Assembly: GCA_023397655.1 (NCBI GenBank)
Contig: JAEWTW010000032.1
Coordinates: 99,108 to 163,107 of the forward strand
Source: Bacillota bacterium
GTDB lineage: Bacteria > Bacillota > Clostridia > Christensenellales > SZUA-584
Length of the DNA: 64,000 nucleotides
Direction: 5' to 3'
The notes beneath the pieces were generated by a model that did not search any database, was not told the origin of the DNA, and was given only the letters and a program-made list of their open reading frames with translations. A program made the translations under genes and the position numbers. Below are positions 34,652 to 44,118 of the stretch, in pieces (positions within the stretch are counted from its first letter, which is position 1; every line of letters starts with the position of its first letter).

Positions 34652-37600
34652 GCACCCTCCCTGTCCAGCCGCACCGAGAGCAGCTTGGACACGCCTTTTT
34701 CCTCCATCGCCAAACCGTACAGGCTGTCGCAGACCGACATCGTCGGCTTGCGGTGCGTGATAACGATGAACTGCACGTCACGCGCCGCGTACTTTTCTAG
34801 ATATTCCGAGAACTTGGCCACGTTAGCGTCATCCAGCGCCGCGTCGATCTCGTCCAATATGCACACGGGCGACGGGTTGATCTTAAGCAGCGCGAACAGC
34901 AGGCTGATAGCCGTCAGTGCTTTTTCACCACCGGACAGCAGCGACAGCTTCTGCAGCTTCTTACCGGGTGGCTCCGCCACAATCTCTATGCCGCACTCCA
35001 TAATATCGCCATCTTCGAGCACCAGCTCTGCACGCCCGCCGTCAAACAGTTCCTTGAACGTTTTGCCGAAATACATGTTGATCTGCTCGAAGCTCTGTCG
35101 GAACGTCCGCTTCATTTCGGACAACAGCGATGAAATCAGCTTGCGCAGGTCCTCCTCGGCGGAAAGCATGTCGTCACGCTGCGTCGTCAGTGACGTCATG
35201 CGCTCCTTGAGCGCCGCATAGTCGTCGATGGCTGCCGGGTTAACGTTGCCCATTTCGCGCAGTCGTATGCGTATTTCCTCCGCCTCGGCCGCCGCACCGG
35301 AAAGCTCAATATCTTCCCTCTCCGACATCGCGTTGGCGTAGGTCAACTGGTAACTGTCCCACAGCCGGTTCTGTGCCGTCTCGATGTCCGCTTGTGCTTT
35401 CTCCGCGTTGAAGCCGGTGCGCAGGCTCTTCTCTTTCAATTCGGACACCGCGCGCCGCGTCTGCTCCAACTCCTGTTCCATCGCCGACAGCTTGTCCAGC
35501 AGTGCCATGCGGCTCTCAGCCAGAGCACCCTGCTGACGCTTGTGCGAATCCAGCAGCGCCTCACGGTTGTTGTATGTTTCCTGAAGCTGCGATTTGAAGT
35601 CACACAGGTTGTCCGCGCTCTCCTTTTGCAGCTCCAGCGTTTTGGCTTTGGCCGCACGCTGACGCTCCGCTTCCTGCTTCTCCAGCCCGAGGCGCATGTT
35701 ATCGCTGACCACCGCGGCGTTCTCCCGGAACAGCACCGCGATGCTCACCTCCGCATCATGGATGATCTGTTTGAGCTCATCGATGCGTACGTTACGCCGG
35801 CTGTATTCCTCCTCCAGCCGTTTCACGTCCTCACCGTGTGTCTCACTGGCCTGCTGCATATCCTGCTGCAGCGTCGCAAAGCCTTTCAGCTCTTGAACCG
35901 TCCGCGTCATCGATTCTTCCAGCGCTTCGAGTTCCTTTTTGAGCGTAAACGTCCGCAGCGCTGCGTCCGTCTGTGAAGCGCCCAGCGCCTCTCGCTTTTC
36001 GCGAACCGCTGCCGCTTCCACCTCGCCGTTGTGCAAACCGGCACGCAGCTCTTCAATGCGCCTCTGCTGTGTCTCGCGCTCCTTCACCTTGTCCGCCAGC
36101 GCCCGTTCCAAATCCGCAACGTTATTTTTCAGCTGCTCAGCGCGTGCTTTGAGCTCCTCTTCGCGCCGGTCGCGGGACACAAGGCCGCTCCGCTCGCGCT
36201 TTAAGCTGCCGCCGGTGATGGAGCCGCCAGGATTGAATACATCACCCGCCACCGTCACCACACGTAGCGACTGGTTGCACCGGCGCATCACCTGTATGGC
36301 GGTGTCTGACTCGTCAACGATCACCGTGCGACCCAGCAGAAAATCAATCGCATTGCGCACCGCACTGTCACAGGACACCAGTTCGGACGCCACACCCAGC
36401 ACACCGGACTCCTTCAGCGCCGCGCGCTCGTCGCCGGACAGCGAACGCACCTTGAGGCTGTTAACGGGCAGGAACGTGACCCGCCCCATGTTATTCTTTC
36501 TTAAGTGAGAGATGATATGCTTGGCATCGTACTCATCCCCCACGATGACGTTTTGCAGCGCGCCGCCGAGGCACGCTTCCACCGCCGTCTCATATTTCGC
36601 GGGCACATGCAGCGCGTCCGCCACCGTTCCGCGTATGCGCTGGGAAATATCCGGCTGGCTGCGTGCGGACAGCATCAGGTTCTTCACACTGTCCATGTAC
36701 CCTTCGTAGCTTTCCTTCAAATCCGTCAGCATCCTTGCGGACGACACACAGGTCGCATATTCGCGCCGCGCGGCTTCCAGCGCCTGCTGCGCTTCCGCCG
36801 CTTCCTGCATCGCCTGCCTGTCCCGCTGGACAGCCTCATTGAACGCGCTGCGCACATCGTCCGAACGCTGGCGGATACGGTTCTGATCCTCTTCCAGTGC
36901 TGCCAGCGTTTGCCCCAGCTTATTCTTCTCCGCTTCGGCTTCCGCCGCGCGCTGTTTCATCTCCTCAATGCGTTGAGTCAGGCTGCCGCGCTTTTCCTCC
37001 AGCGCCGACACCGCGCTGCGCACGTCCGCCATCCGTTCGATGGACTCCACGCGCGCGTTCTGCGCCGACTCGATGACGCTGGCCTTATCTTCTATATCTT
37101 TATTCAGCTGTTCCAGCTCGGCCTGAGCTTCGCTGACAGCTTGACGGTTCTTTGCAATCTCCTCTTCGATGCCTGCCAGCCGCTGCTGGTTGGTGTACTC
37201 ATTCTTAGCCGCATTCACCGCTCTTGTTTCCGCTTCCTCCATCTCACCGCGGATGCGCTGCGTATCCTTCTCGTTGTTCTGTATGCGTTCGTCGCAAAGC
37301 TTCAGCTCGCCTTCCACACGCTCCAGCTCCGCCATCGCGACGCTGAGCTTCTCGGCCAGCGCTCCCGTATTCTCCTCGGACCGCCGCGCCTGCTCCTGCA
37401 TGGAGACCAGCTTTTGTGCCAATTCCTCCGCCATCTGCTCCTTGCGTTCGCGCTCCTCGTCCAGCTCACGCCGTTGCTGTTCCAGCTTTAGTATGCGCTC
37501 CCGAAGCCTGTCGCACTGCTGCAAAAAAAGGTTTACATCCAAAATACGCAGCCGTTTACCCAGCTCAAGGTACACCGCGGCGTCCTCCGCCTGCTTTTTC

Positions 37601-38214
37601 AGCGGCTCCAACATGAACGCTTGCTCAGTAAGTATATCCGTTACGCGCTGCATGTTCTCGTGCGTCTTTTCCAGCTTGCGCTCTGCTTCCTCTTTGCGGA
37701 CACGATACTTCATGATACCCGAAGCTTCCTCGAACACACGCCGCCTGTCCAGCGACTTTTCACTCAGTATCTCGTCGATGCGTCCCTGCCCGATGATGGA
37801 ATAACCCTCGCGCCCAATGCCGGTGTCGCGGAACAGAGTCAGTATGTCCTTCAGGCGGCATTTGGTGCCGTTGATCAAATATTCGCTCTCGCCCGACCGA
37901 TACAGCTTACGCGTTACCTCGATCTCGGAATACTCCGGGCCCATCTTACGGTCGCCGTTATCGAACAACAGTGTGACCTCACAATACGAACGCGGCTTAC
38001 GCGACTGCGTGCCTGCGAATATCACGTCCTGCATCATGCCGCCGCGCAGCGATTTGGCGCTCTGCTCACCCAGCACCCAGCGAACGGCGTCCGACACGTT
38101 GCTCTTTCCGCTGCCGTTAGGGCCCACCACACCGATGATTGACCCATTCATATGCATTTGTGTCTTCTCCGGGAATGATTTAAACCCGGACATTTCAATG
38201 CACTTTAAAAACAA
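34648..38214 (-). CDS. smc: Chromosome segregation ATPase SMC
   Basis: 1188 residues, full length. Walker A GPNGSGKS (31-38), long coiled coils, a hinge around 515-670 ('GYMDSVKNLMLSA', 'ALHVPAKYETAVEACLGG'), and C-terminal ABC signature 'LSLLSGGEKALTAISLLFAL' with Walker B 'PVCILDEIDAALDD'. Condensin core working with ScpAB. First recognisable gene of the smc-ftsY-ylxM-ffh-rpsP-khpA-rimM-trmD unit; rnc, often upstream, is absent here. Confidence 0.98.
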   Translation of the reverse strand: MFLKCIEMSGFKSFPEKTQMHMNGSIIGVVGPNGSGKSNVSDAVRWVLGEQSAKSLRGGMMQDVIFAGTQSRKPRSYCEVTLLFDNGDRKMGPEYSEIEVTRKLYRSGESEYLINGTKCRLKDILTLFRDTGIGREGYSIIGQGRIDEILSEKSLDRRRVFEEASGIMKYRVRKEEAERKLEKTHENMQRVTDILTEQAFMLEPLKKQAEDAAVYLELGKRLRILDVNLFLQQCDRLRERILKLEQQRRELDEERERKEQMAEELAQKLVSMQEQARRSEENTGALAEKLSVAMAELERVEGELKLCDERIQNNEKDTQRIRGEMEEAETRAVNAAKNEYTNQQRLAGIEEEIAKNRQAVSEAQAELEQLNKDIEDKASVIESAQNARVESIERMADVRSAVSALEEKRGSLTQRIEEMKQRAAEAEAEKNKLGQTLAALEEDQNRIRQRSDDVRSAFNEAVQRDRQAMQEAAEAQQALEAARREYATCVSSARMLTDLKESYEGYMDSVKNLMLSARSQPDISQRIRGTVADALHVPAKYETAVEACLGGALQNVIVGDEYDAKHIISHLRKNNMGRVTFLPVNSLKVRSLSGDERAALKESGVLGVASELVSCDSAVRNAIDFLLGRTVIVDESDTAIQVMRRCNQSLRVVTVAGDVFNPGGSITGGSLKRERSGLVSRDRREEELKARAEQLKNNVADLERALADKVKERETQQRRIEELRAGLHNGEVEAAAVREKREALGASQTDAALRTFTLKKELEALEESMTRTVQELKGFATLQQDMQQASETHGEDVKRLEEEYSRRNVRIDELKQIIHDAEVSIAVLFRENAAVVSDNMRLGLEKQEAERQRAAKAKTLELQKESADNLCDFKSQLQETYNNREALLDSHKRQQGALAESRMALLDKLSAMEQELEQTRRAVSELKEKSLRTGFNAEKAQADIETAQNRLWDSYQLTYANAMSEREDIELSGAAAEAEEIRIRLREMGNVNPAAIDDYAALKERMTSLTTQRDDMLSAEEDLRKLISSLLSEMKRTFRQSFEQINMYFGKTFKELFDGGRAELVLEDGDIMECGIEIVAEPPGKKLQKLSLLSGGEKALTAISLLFALLKINPSPVCILDEIDAALDDANVAKFSEYLEKYAARDVQFIVITHRKPTMSVCDSLYGLAMEEKGVSKLLSVRLDREGA

Positions 38215-38277
38215 TATCCGCTACGCCCTTTCCGCATTTTTATATGTCAGAAAAATATGCTGTCTAAGCTGTTTTCC

Positions 38278-38303
38278 AAAAAAAAATCGGCATACGCTGC
38301 CGA
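38278..38303 (-). terminator. Terminator after spoVS
   Basis: TCGGCA / TGCCGA hairpin (38287-38292 with 38298-38303) followed on the minus strand by nine T. Confidence 0.88.
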
Positions 38304-38325
38304 AGCTTTAATGCTCGCTGACTGC

Positions 38326-38586
38326 TCAACGAACCTCGACAAGCAGTTTGATCGATGTTCTTGATACACCGTCTATCTCAATATTGGTAAAAGCGGGAAT
38401 TACGACGAGGTCAATTCCGCGTGGCGCCATAAACCCGCGCGTGATCGCGATGGCCTTGATGGCCTGATTGACGGCACCGGCGCCCACCGCCAGCACTTCC
38501 GCACGGTTATGGTCGTTAATCATAGCCGCAATAGCACCCGCCACGGATTTCGGTTGTGACTTGGTCGATACTCTTAACGGTTCCAT
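38326..38586 (-). CDS. spoVS: Stage V sporulation protein S
   Basis: 86 residues, the family's exact usual length, starting 'MEPLRVSTKSQPKSVAGAIA' and containing 'VGAGAVNQAIKAIAI' and 'IPAFTNIEIDG'. Small Alba-like nucleic-acid-binding protein; in Bacillus it influences spore coat/cortex formation and septation. It also occurs in some non-spore-formers. The ATG at 38586 is chosen over a GTG at 38598. Single-gene unit with a strong terminator. Confidence 0.95.
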   Translation of the reverse strand: MEPLRVSTKSQPKSVAGAIAAMINDHNRAEVLAVGAGAVNQAIKAIAITRGFMAPRGIDLVVIPAFTNIEIDGVSRTSIKLLVEVR

Positions 38587-38658
38587 AACAGCCCCCACTT
38601 CATATAAAACTGCTCGGGGCTAACAAAGATATCAAACACCCAAGCAAGGTACCTCGAC

Positions 38659-38701
38659 CGGACAAACATGTTCGATTTTTAAATGTCGAAATGTTTGTCC
38701 G
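38659..38701. repeat. Long inverted repeat upstream of spoVS
   Basis: CGGACAAACAT (38659-38669) pairs perfectly with ATGTTTGTCCG (38691-38701), and inside it TTCGA (38671-38675) with TCGAA (38686-38690), leaving one bulged G and a 10-base AT loop. 16 paired positions and no T tract directly after. It sits in the 171-bp spacer between trxA and spoVS. Confidence 0.8.
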
Positions 38702-38757
38702 TCTCCGTAATAACAAGTGATATTATAACAAGAATACCGGAAAAAGACTATCTTTTT

Positions 38758-39084
38758 TTACAGCGCGCCGTCGATCATCGCCGCGATTTTGTCCTTGCCG
38801 ACCACGCCGACTGATTTGGATACAACATTGCCTTCTTTAAACAGTATCAACGTCGGAATGCTCATGACACCGAAACGCTGAGCCAGCTCCGGCTCCTCGT
38901 CGATGTTTATTTTTCCCACCACTACCTTGCCGTCATAGTCCTCGGCGATCTGATCGATCGTGGGAGACAGCATACGGCAGGGTGCGCACCATTCTGCCCA
39001 GAAGTCAACAAGCACCGGATGCGCGTTGCTGGACACCTTCTCATCAAAGCTGACGTTGGTAATTTCTACGGCTTTTGCAGACAT
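38758..39084 (-). CDS. trxA: Thioredoxin
   Basis: Cytoplasmic disulfide reductase, 108 residues. Active site W32-C33-A-P-C36 (WCAPC rather than the commoner WCGPC); the cis-proline segment 'GVMSIPTLILF' is intact. Fourth gene after the T-box; only a weak A/T hairpin follows. Confidence 0.95.
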   Translation of the reverse strand: MSAKAVEITNVSFDEKVSSNAHPVLVDFWAEWCAPCRMLSPTIDQIAEDYDGKVVVGKINIDEEPELAQRFGVMSIPTLILFKEGNVVSKSVGVVGKDKIAAMIDGAL

Positions 39085-39111
39085 GACATTTCTCCTTTTA
39101 ATATGAAAACT

Positions 39112-39543
39112 TTATCTTTTATCCACCATTTTGTATACATTGGCCACTTTTTTATTATACAACGGTGCGGCGATTTTTAACAGAACAAATGCAAGCAGCG
39201 CCAGTCCCAACCCACAGAGCGCCATCGACAGATCGGAATTGGCAAAAACGCCCCACACGCCGGACAGCAGCCAGCCCAGCAGCACGCCCAGCACCAGCAT
39301 GATGAGCGGGAATACATACGCAATTGCGGACGCGCCCAGCGCTCTTCTGATGCGGATGCTGACCGCCACCTTGTCTCCCACCGCCGCGTTAAGCTCGTTC
39401 TCCACCTGAACGGTGATATCATTCTGATTGGCCAGCATGCCGCAGGCGTGGCAGCGGCCGCACGCGGAAGTCCGTATAAACTTCACGTACGCCACACTGC
39501 CCTTTATTTCGGTTACTTCACCGTACTCAGTCAGATTATCCAT
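39112..39543 (-). CDS. RseC/MucC-family positive regulator of sigma-E / SoxR-reducing type protein
   Basis: 143 residues: N-terminal beta segment with the cysteine cluster 'SACGRCHACGM', then two membrane helices (about 74-95 and 105-125). This is the RseC family layout, which in Firmicutes and Clostridia is of unknown role but often tied to Rnf-type redox complexes. It lies between aspS and trxA. Confidence 0.85.
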   Translation of the reverse strand: MDNLTEYGEVTEIKGSVAYVKFIRTSACGRCHACGMLANQNDITVQVENELNAAVGDKVAVSIRIRRALGASAIAYVFPLIMLVLGVLLGWLLSGVWGVFANSDLSMALCGLGLALLAFVLLKIAAPLYNKKVANVYKMVDKR

Positions 39544-39552
39544 ATCGATGCC

Positions 39553-41334
39553 TTATTCCGTAATTTTAATCCCCAGTTCGCGCAGCTGCTTGGCCGACAC
39601 GCGGGACGGCGCGTTGGTCATCAGGCATGACGCGTTCTGCACCTTCGGGAAAGCGATGACGTCGCGAATGGACGGGCAGTCCAGCAGCAGCATTGCCAGC
39701 CGGTCGAGTCCGAATGCGAGGCCACCGTGCGGCGGCGCGCCGAACTTGAGAGCTTCCAACAGGAAGCCGAAGTTCTCCCATGCTTCCTCCTGTGTATGTC
39801 CGATTGCCTTAAGCATTCTCTCCTGTAATTCAGTGGTATGGATACGGATGCTGCCGCCACCAATCTCGTTGCCGTTTAATACGATATCATAAGCTTTAGC
39901 GTATACGTGTCCAGGATCGCTTTCCAGTTTATCCACATCCTCATCCTGAGGGCAGGTGAAAGGATGATGCATCGCCATATAGCGTTTGTCTTCTTCACTG
40001 TATTCAAATTGCGGAAAATCCACCACCCACAGCAGATCCCACTGGCTCTCGTCGATCATCTCAAGTTTCTTCGCCAGCTTCAAACGCAGCGCGCCCAGCG
40101 AGTCGTAAACAACCTTGTCCTTGTCGCCAACAAAGAAAATAATATCGCCCGTTTCCGCGCCCGTGCGTTTTAGCAGTTCAGCCATCTCCTCCTCTGAGAA
40201 GAACTTGGTGATGGGCGACTGCATGCCGTCTTCTTTCATCGATATCCACGCCATGCCCTTCGCGCCATAGATCTTTACGAAGTCAACCAAAGCGTCGATC
40301 TCGCGGCGGGCGAACTTTTCCACACAACCCTTAGCATTGATCGCACGAACGCTGCCGCCATTCTTCACGACGGACGAGAACACCTGAAAACCGCTGTCCT
40401 TCACGATGTCACTGACGTTTATCAGCTCCAGCCCGAAGCGTGTATCCGGCTTGTCCGAGCCAAACCTGTCCATCGCCTCTTTATACGGCAGGCGGCGTAG
40501 CGGCAGAGGAATATCAACATCCATTACTTTTTTAAACACATATGCAGCCAGACCTTCAGCCATTGTCAGCACATCGTCCACATCCACGAACGACATCTCG
40601 ATATCAATCTGCGTGAACTCCGGCTGGCGGTCGGCGCGCAGGTCTTCGTCACGGAAACACTTGACGATCTGGAAATAGCGGTCGAAGCCGGAGATCATCA
40701 GTATTTGCTTCAATGTCTGCGGCGACTGCGGCAGTGCATAGAAGCTGCCCTGATGGATACGTGACGGCACAAGATAGTCACGCGCACCCTCGGGCGTGCT
40801 TTTGGTCAGCATCGGCGTCTCAATGTCGAGGAAGCCGTTACCGACAAGATAGTCTCGCGCGGCTGCGGATATGCGGCTCCGCATCATCAAGTTGCGCTGC
40901 ATCGTCGGGCGGCGCAGGTCAAGATAGCGGTATTTCAAACGCAGTTCTTCGCGCACCGCTGTATCATCTTCTATTTCAAATGGCGGTGTCTGCGCACGGC
41001 TGAGCACTTTGAGCTCCCGCGCCTTCACTTCGATCAGACCCGTGGGCAGCTTCTCGTTGATTGTCTCCGGGTCACGGCGGACTATTTGCCCCCGGACGGC
41101 AATGACGAACTCGCTGCGCAGTCCGGCGACACGGTCAAAATCACCTTCCATCACCGACTCGTCGAATACCGCTTGCATCAGACCTGTCCGGTCACGCAGA
41201 TCAACAAACACAAGCGCGCCGAAATCGCGCCGTGTTTGCACCCAGCCCATCAGCGTCACCTCTTTGCCCACATCATCAACTGTGAAGCTGGTGCAGTAAT
41301 CCGTCCTCTTCCACCCCTGCAAGAACTCGCTCAT
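39553..41334 (-). CDS. aspS: Aspartyl-tRNA synthetase
   Basis: 593 residues, the bacterial-type length with the GAD insertion. N-terminal OB fold ('VTLMGWVQTRRDFG'), class II motif 2 'RDEDLRADRQPEFTQID' and motif 3 'GLAFGLDRLAMLLLD'. Downstream of hisS with a 9-base gap and under the same T-box. Confidence 0.97.
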   Translation of the reverse strand: MSEFLQGWKRTDYCTSFTVDDVGKEVTLMGWVQTRRDFGALVFVDLRDRTGLMQAVFDESVMEGDFDRVAGLRSEFVIAVRGQIVRRDPETINEKLPTGLIEVKARELKVLSRAQTPPFEIEDDTAVREELRLKYRYLDLRRPTMQRNLMMRSRISAAARDYLVGNGFLDIETPMLTKSTPEGARDYLVPSRIHQGSFYALPQSPQTLKQILMISGFDRYFQIVKCFRDEDLRADRQPEFTQIDIEMSFVDVDDVLTMAEGLAAYVFKKVMDVDIPLPLRRLPYKEAMDRFGSDKPDTRFGLELINVSDIVKDSGFQVFSSVVKNGGSVRAINAKGCVEKFARREIDALVDFVKIYGAKGMAWISMKEDGMQSPITKFFSEEEMAELLKRTGAETGDIIFFVGDKDKVVYDSLGALRLKLAKKLEMIDESQWDLLWVVDFPQFEYSEEDKRYMAMHHPFTCPQDEDVDKLESDPGHVYAKAYDIVLNGNEIGGGSIRIHTTELQERMLKAIGHTQEEAWENFGFLLEALKFGAPPHGGLAFGLDRLAMLLLDCPSIRDVIAFPKVQNASCLMTNAPSRVSAKQLRELGIKITE

Positions 41335-41343
41335 ATACAGTAA

Positions 41344-42609
41344 TCAGCCTTTCGTTATAAATTGATGCAGCTCCGCCAGCGGAACCGTATTCTCTTCGCT
41401 CTTTTTCATATCCCGCAACACTGCAACGCCTTTTTGCAACTCGTTATCTCCAATAATAGCTGCATATCTCGCCCCCAGCTTGTTTACATACTTCATCTGG
41501 CTTTTTAGGCTTCTTCCTATGTGGTCACACTCAGCTTTTATACCGGCATTCCTTAGTTCGTTGATCAGACGGAATCCTTCTAACGCAGCTGCTTCGCCCA
41601 TAGTACATACAAAAACGTCACAAATCGTCGGCTTAGGCAGTTCAATCCCTAGAGAAGCCAATACCATGAGCAAGCGCTCCAAACCCATACCGAAACCTAC
41701 ACCCGGTATGGACGGGCCTCCCAGTTCCTCAACTAAACCGTCATAACGGCCGCCGCCACATACGGTACCCTGTGCGCCGATGCCTGTCGAGATAATTTCA
41801 AATACCGTCTTAGTATAGTAATCCAAACCACGCACGATGAGCGGATTGACCTTATATTCAACTCCTGTGCATTCCAGCCGCTTCTTCAAACCCTCAAAGT
41901 GAGTGTCGCAGTCTTCACAAAGCATGTCCAGCATTTTCGGCGCATCTTTAACCACAGCCTGACATTTCTCTTCTTTGCAATCGAGGACACGCAACGGATT
42001 CTTGACCATACGTTCACGGCAAACCGGACAAAGACTGTTTTCGTTGTCTTTCAGGTATTCACGCAGTGCGGCATTATATGACGGACGGCATTCTTTGCAC
42101 CCAATACTGTTGATATTAAGCGCTAAACTTGTGATGCCAAGCTTTTTAAATAGCGTAAGCGCAACGGTAATAACCTCTGCGTCAATGGACGGCCCCGAAG
42201 CTCCAAACGCCTCAACACCGAACTGATGGTGTTCTCGCAAACGCCCCGCCTGCGGATTCTCTCTCCTAAAAATCGGCGACGCGAGATAATACATCTTTGT
42301 GGGCTGCGGGTCGGCATATAGGCTTTTCTCAACAAAAGCACGCACCACACCTGCAGTACCTTCAGGTTTTAAAGTTAGGCTGGTTTTATCCTCGTCCTTA
42401 TCTTCAAACGTATACATCTCCTTCTGCACGATATCAGTTGTTGACCCCACACCGCGCAAAAACAGCTCCGTGTGCTCCAGCACCGGAGTGCGTATTTCCC
42501 TATAACCAAATAGCGAGCAAACCTCTCGCGCAACGGCTTCAACGTATTGCCACCCAGCACTTTGGGCAGGCAGTACGTCCTTCATGCCCTTGGGCGCTTG
42601 TGTCAGCAT
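41344..42609 (-). CDS. hisS: Histidyl-tRNA synthetase
   Basis: 421 residues. Class II motifs, with 'RREN PQAGRLREHHQFG'-type motif 2 (here interrupted only by spacing for display), the histidine signature 'LVRGLDYYTKTVFE'-like 'IVRGLDYYTKTVFEI', and motif 3 'GVGFGMGLERLLMVL'. First gene behind the T-box leader. Confidence 0.97.
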   Translation of the reverse strand: MLTQAPKGMKDVLPAQSAGWQYVEAVAREVCSLFGYREIRTPVLEHTELFLRGVGSTTDIVQKEMYTFEDKDEDKTSLTLKPEGTAGVVRAFVEKSLYADPQPTKMYYLASPIFRRENPQAGRLREHHQFGVEAFGASGPSIDAEVITVALTLFKKLGITSLALNINSIGCKECRPSYNAALREYLKDNENSLCPVCRERMVKNPLRVLDCKEEKCQAVVKDAPKMLDMLCEDCDTHFEGLKKRLECTGVEYKVNPLIVRGLDYYTKTVFEIISTGIGAQGTVCGGGRYDGLVEELGGPSIPGVGFGMGLERLLMVLASLGIELPKPTICDVFVCTMGEAAALEGFRLINELRNAGIKAECDHIGRSLKSQMKYVNKLGARYAAIIGDNELQKGVAVLRDMKKSEENTVPLAELHQFITKG

Positions 42610-42650
42610 TCCTTCACCTCTTCCAATCTGTTAAGCCTTTTTTGTTATAC

Positions 42651-42856
42651 AAAAACGTCCCTGCCTTTCGACAGGGACGAGCGTTACTTAAGCCCGCGGT
42701 ACCACCCAGTTTCTCAAGACCGTTCTTGAGCGCTTGAATACTATTCGCGACGCAAAGCGGCTGTTCCCCGTCTTAAAACCGCCTCTCTCCGATTACAGTC
42801 CGTGTCGGAAAGTCCCTGCCAAAAGCGGTACGTATCAAGCGGATGTCCCCTTCGGT
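42651..42856 (-). ncRNA. T-box leader of hisS-aspS
   Basis: On the minus strand the T-box core TGGGTGGTACCGCGG occupies 42694-42708. It is followed by a terminator, CGTCCCTG with CAGGGACG (42672-42679 with 42656-42663) and five T. Upstream about 150 nt would form stem I and further stems. A GACAC (42802-42806) lies just before a CGGA that can pair with TCCG, the place expected for the specifier, and contains both GAC (Asp) and CAC (His). Uncharged tRNA should favour read-through. Confidence 0.93.
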
Positions 42857-42862
42857 TGACTC

Positions 42863-42891
42863 ATTATACACTCTGAAGACCGTTTTGTCCA
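42863..42891 (-). promoter_or_regulatory. Promoter of the hisS T-box leader
   Basis: TGGACA (42886-42891), 17 bases, TATAAT (42863-42868); starts four bases after the ackA stop codon. Confidence 0.8.
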
Positions 42892-42895
42892 CGGC

Positions 42896-44101
42896 TTATT
42901 TACAGAGCGCGTAGGTTTCCTTGGCGATGGCCAACTCCTCGTTGGTGGGCACGCACCATATTTCCACAGTGGAATCGGGCGTGGACAGCTTCAAACCATC
43001 GACGCGGACGTGCTCGTTTTCATTATTGCATATTTTGTCTATCTTCGCGCCAAGGAACCCGAGCCCCTCCACGCACCACTCTCGCACGAGACAGTCATTT
43101 TCGCCAATGCCAGCGGTGAAGATGATGGCGTCAACGCCGCCCATCGCCGCCGCATATGAGCCGATAAACTTGCGGACACGGTAGCAGAACACCTGCAGAG
43201 CCACGGTTGCGCGATCGTTTCCGGCTTCGGAAGCGGCCCAAAGGTCACGGAAGTCGCTGGATACGCCGGACAGGCCGTACACGCCGCATTCCTTATTCAG
43301 GTAGCCGATAGCCTGATCCAGGCTCATGTCCATTTTATTCATCAGATACGGAACGATCGCCGGATCGATGTCACCGGAGCGTGTGCCCATCATCAGGCCT
43401 TCAAGAGGCGTGAAGCCCATCGAGGTGTCCACGGATTTACCGCCGTCCACCGCGGCCACACTGGAGCCGTTGCCCAAGTGGCAGGTGATGATCTTAAGAT
43501 CCTTGATGTCTTTGCCGACCAATTCCGCATAGCGGTTCGCCACATATTTATGCGAGGTGCCGTGGAAGCCGTAGCGGCGCACACGGTATTTGCTGTAAGC
43601 TTCGTAAGAAAGGCCATACAGATAAGCCTTCTTGGGCATGGTCTGATGGAAAGCTGTGTCAAACACCCCCACCATCGGCACGTTCGGCATGATGCTGCGG
43701 CAGGCTTCAATACCCATCAGGTTGGCAGGATTGTGCAGCGGAGCGAGCTCGGAGCATTCCTTGATAGCCGTGATCACTTCGTCGGTGATGACGACGCTGC
43801 CCGAGAACATTTCAGCACCGTGCACCACGCGGTGACCCACCGCGCTGATCTCGTCCATGCTTGACAGTACACCGTGTTCCTTGTCGGTGATCGCATGCAG
43901 CACCAGCTGAATCGCCACCTTGTGATCCGGCATCTCCTGCTTGATCACCACTTTGTCCTTGCCTTCCGGCTTGTGCGTCAGTATGGAGCCTTCGATACCG
44001 ATACGTTCCACCGCACCCTTGGCGACGACTTCCTGCTTGATCATCTCGATCAACTGATATTTAAGTGACGAACTTCCTGCGTTGATAACCAGTATATTCA
44101 T
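42896..44101 (-). CDS. ackA: Acetate kinase
   Basis: 401 residues, acetyl phosphate + ADP to acetate + ATP. 'VINAGSSSLKYQLIE', 'GHRVVHGAEMF', 'TCHLGNGSSVAAV' and 'FTAGIGEND' are the ASKHA-fold signatures. Directly downstream of pta, giving the classical fermentative ATP-yielding pair. Confidence 0.98.
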   Translation of the reverse strand: MNILVINAGSSSLKYQLIEMIKQEVVAKGAVERIGIEGSILTHKPEGKDKVVIKQEMPDHKVAIQLVLHAITDKEHGVLSSMDEISAVGHRVVHGAEMFSGSVVITDEVITAIKECSELAPLHNPANLMGIEACRSIMPNVPMVGVFDTAFHQTMPKKAYLYGLSYEAYSKYRVRRYGFHGTSHKYVANRYAELVGKDIKDLKIITCHLGNGSSVAAVDGGKSVDTSMGFTPLEGLMMGTRSGDIDPAIVPYLMNKMDMSLDQAIGYLNKECGVYGLSGVSSDFRDLWAASEAGNDRATVALQVFCYRVRKFIGSYAAAMGGVDAIIFTAGIGENDCLVREWCVEGLGFLGAKIDKICNNENEHVRVDGLKLSTPDSTVEIWCVPTNEELAIAKETYALCK

Positions 44102-44118
44102 TTTATATATTCTCCTTA

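Noticed and set aside
38659..38701. LexA/DinR box inside the long inverted repeat
   Set aside because: The half sites do not fit GAAC-N4-GTTC; spacing is six instead of four.
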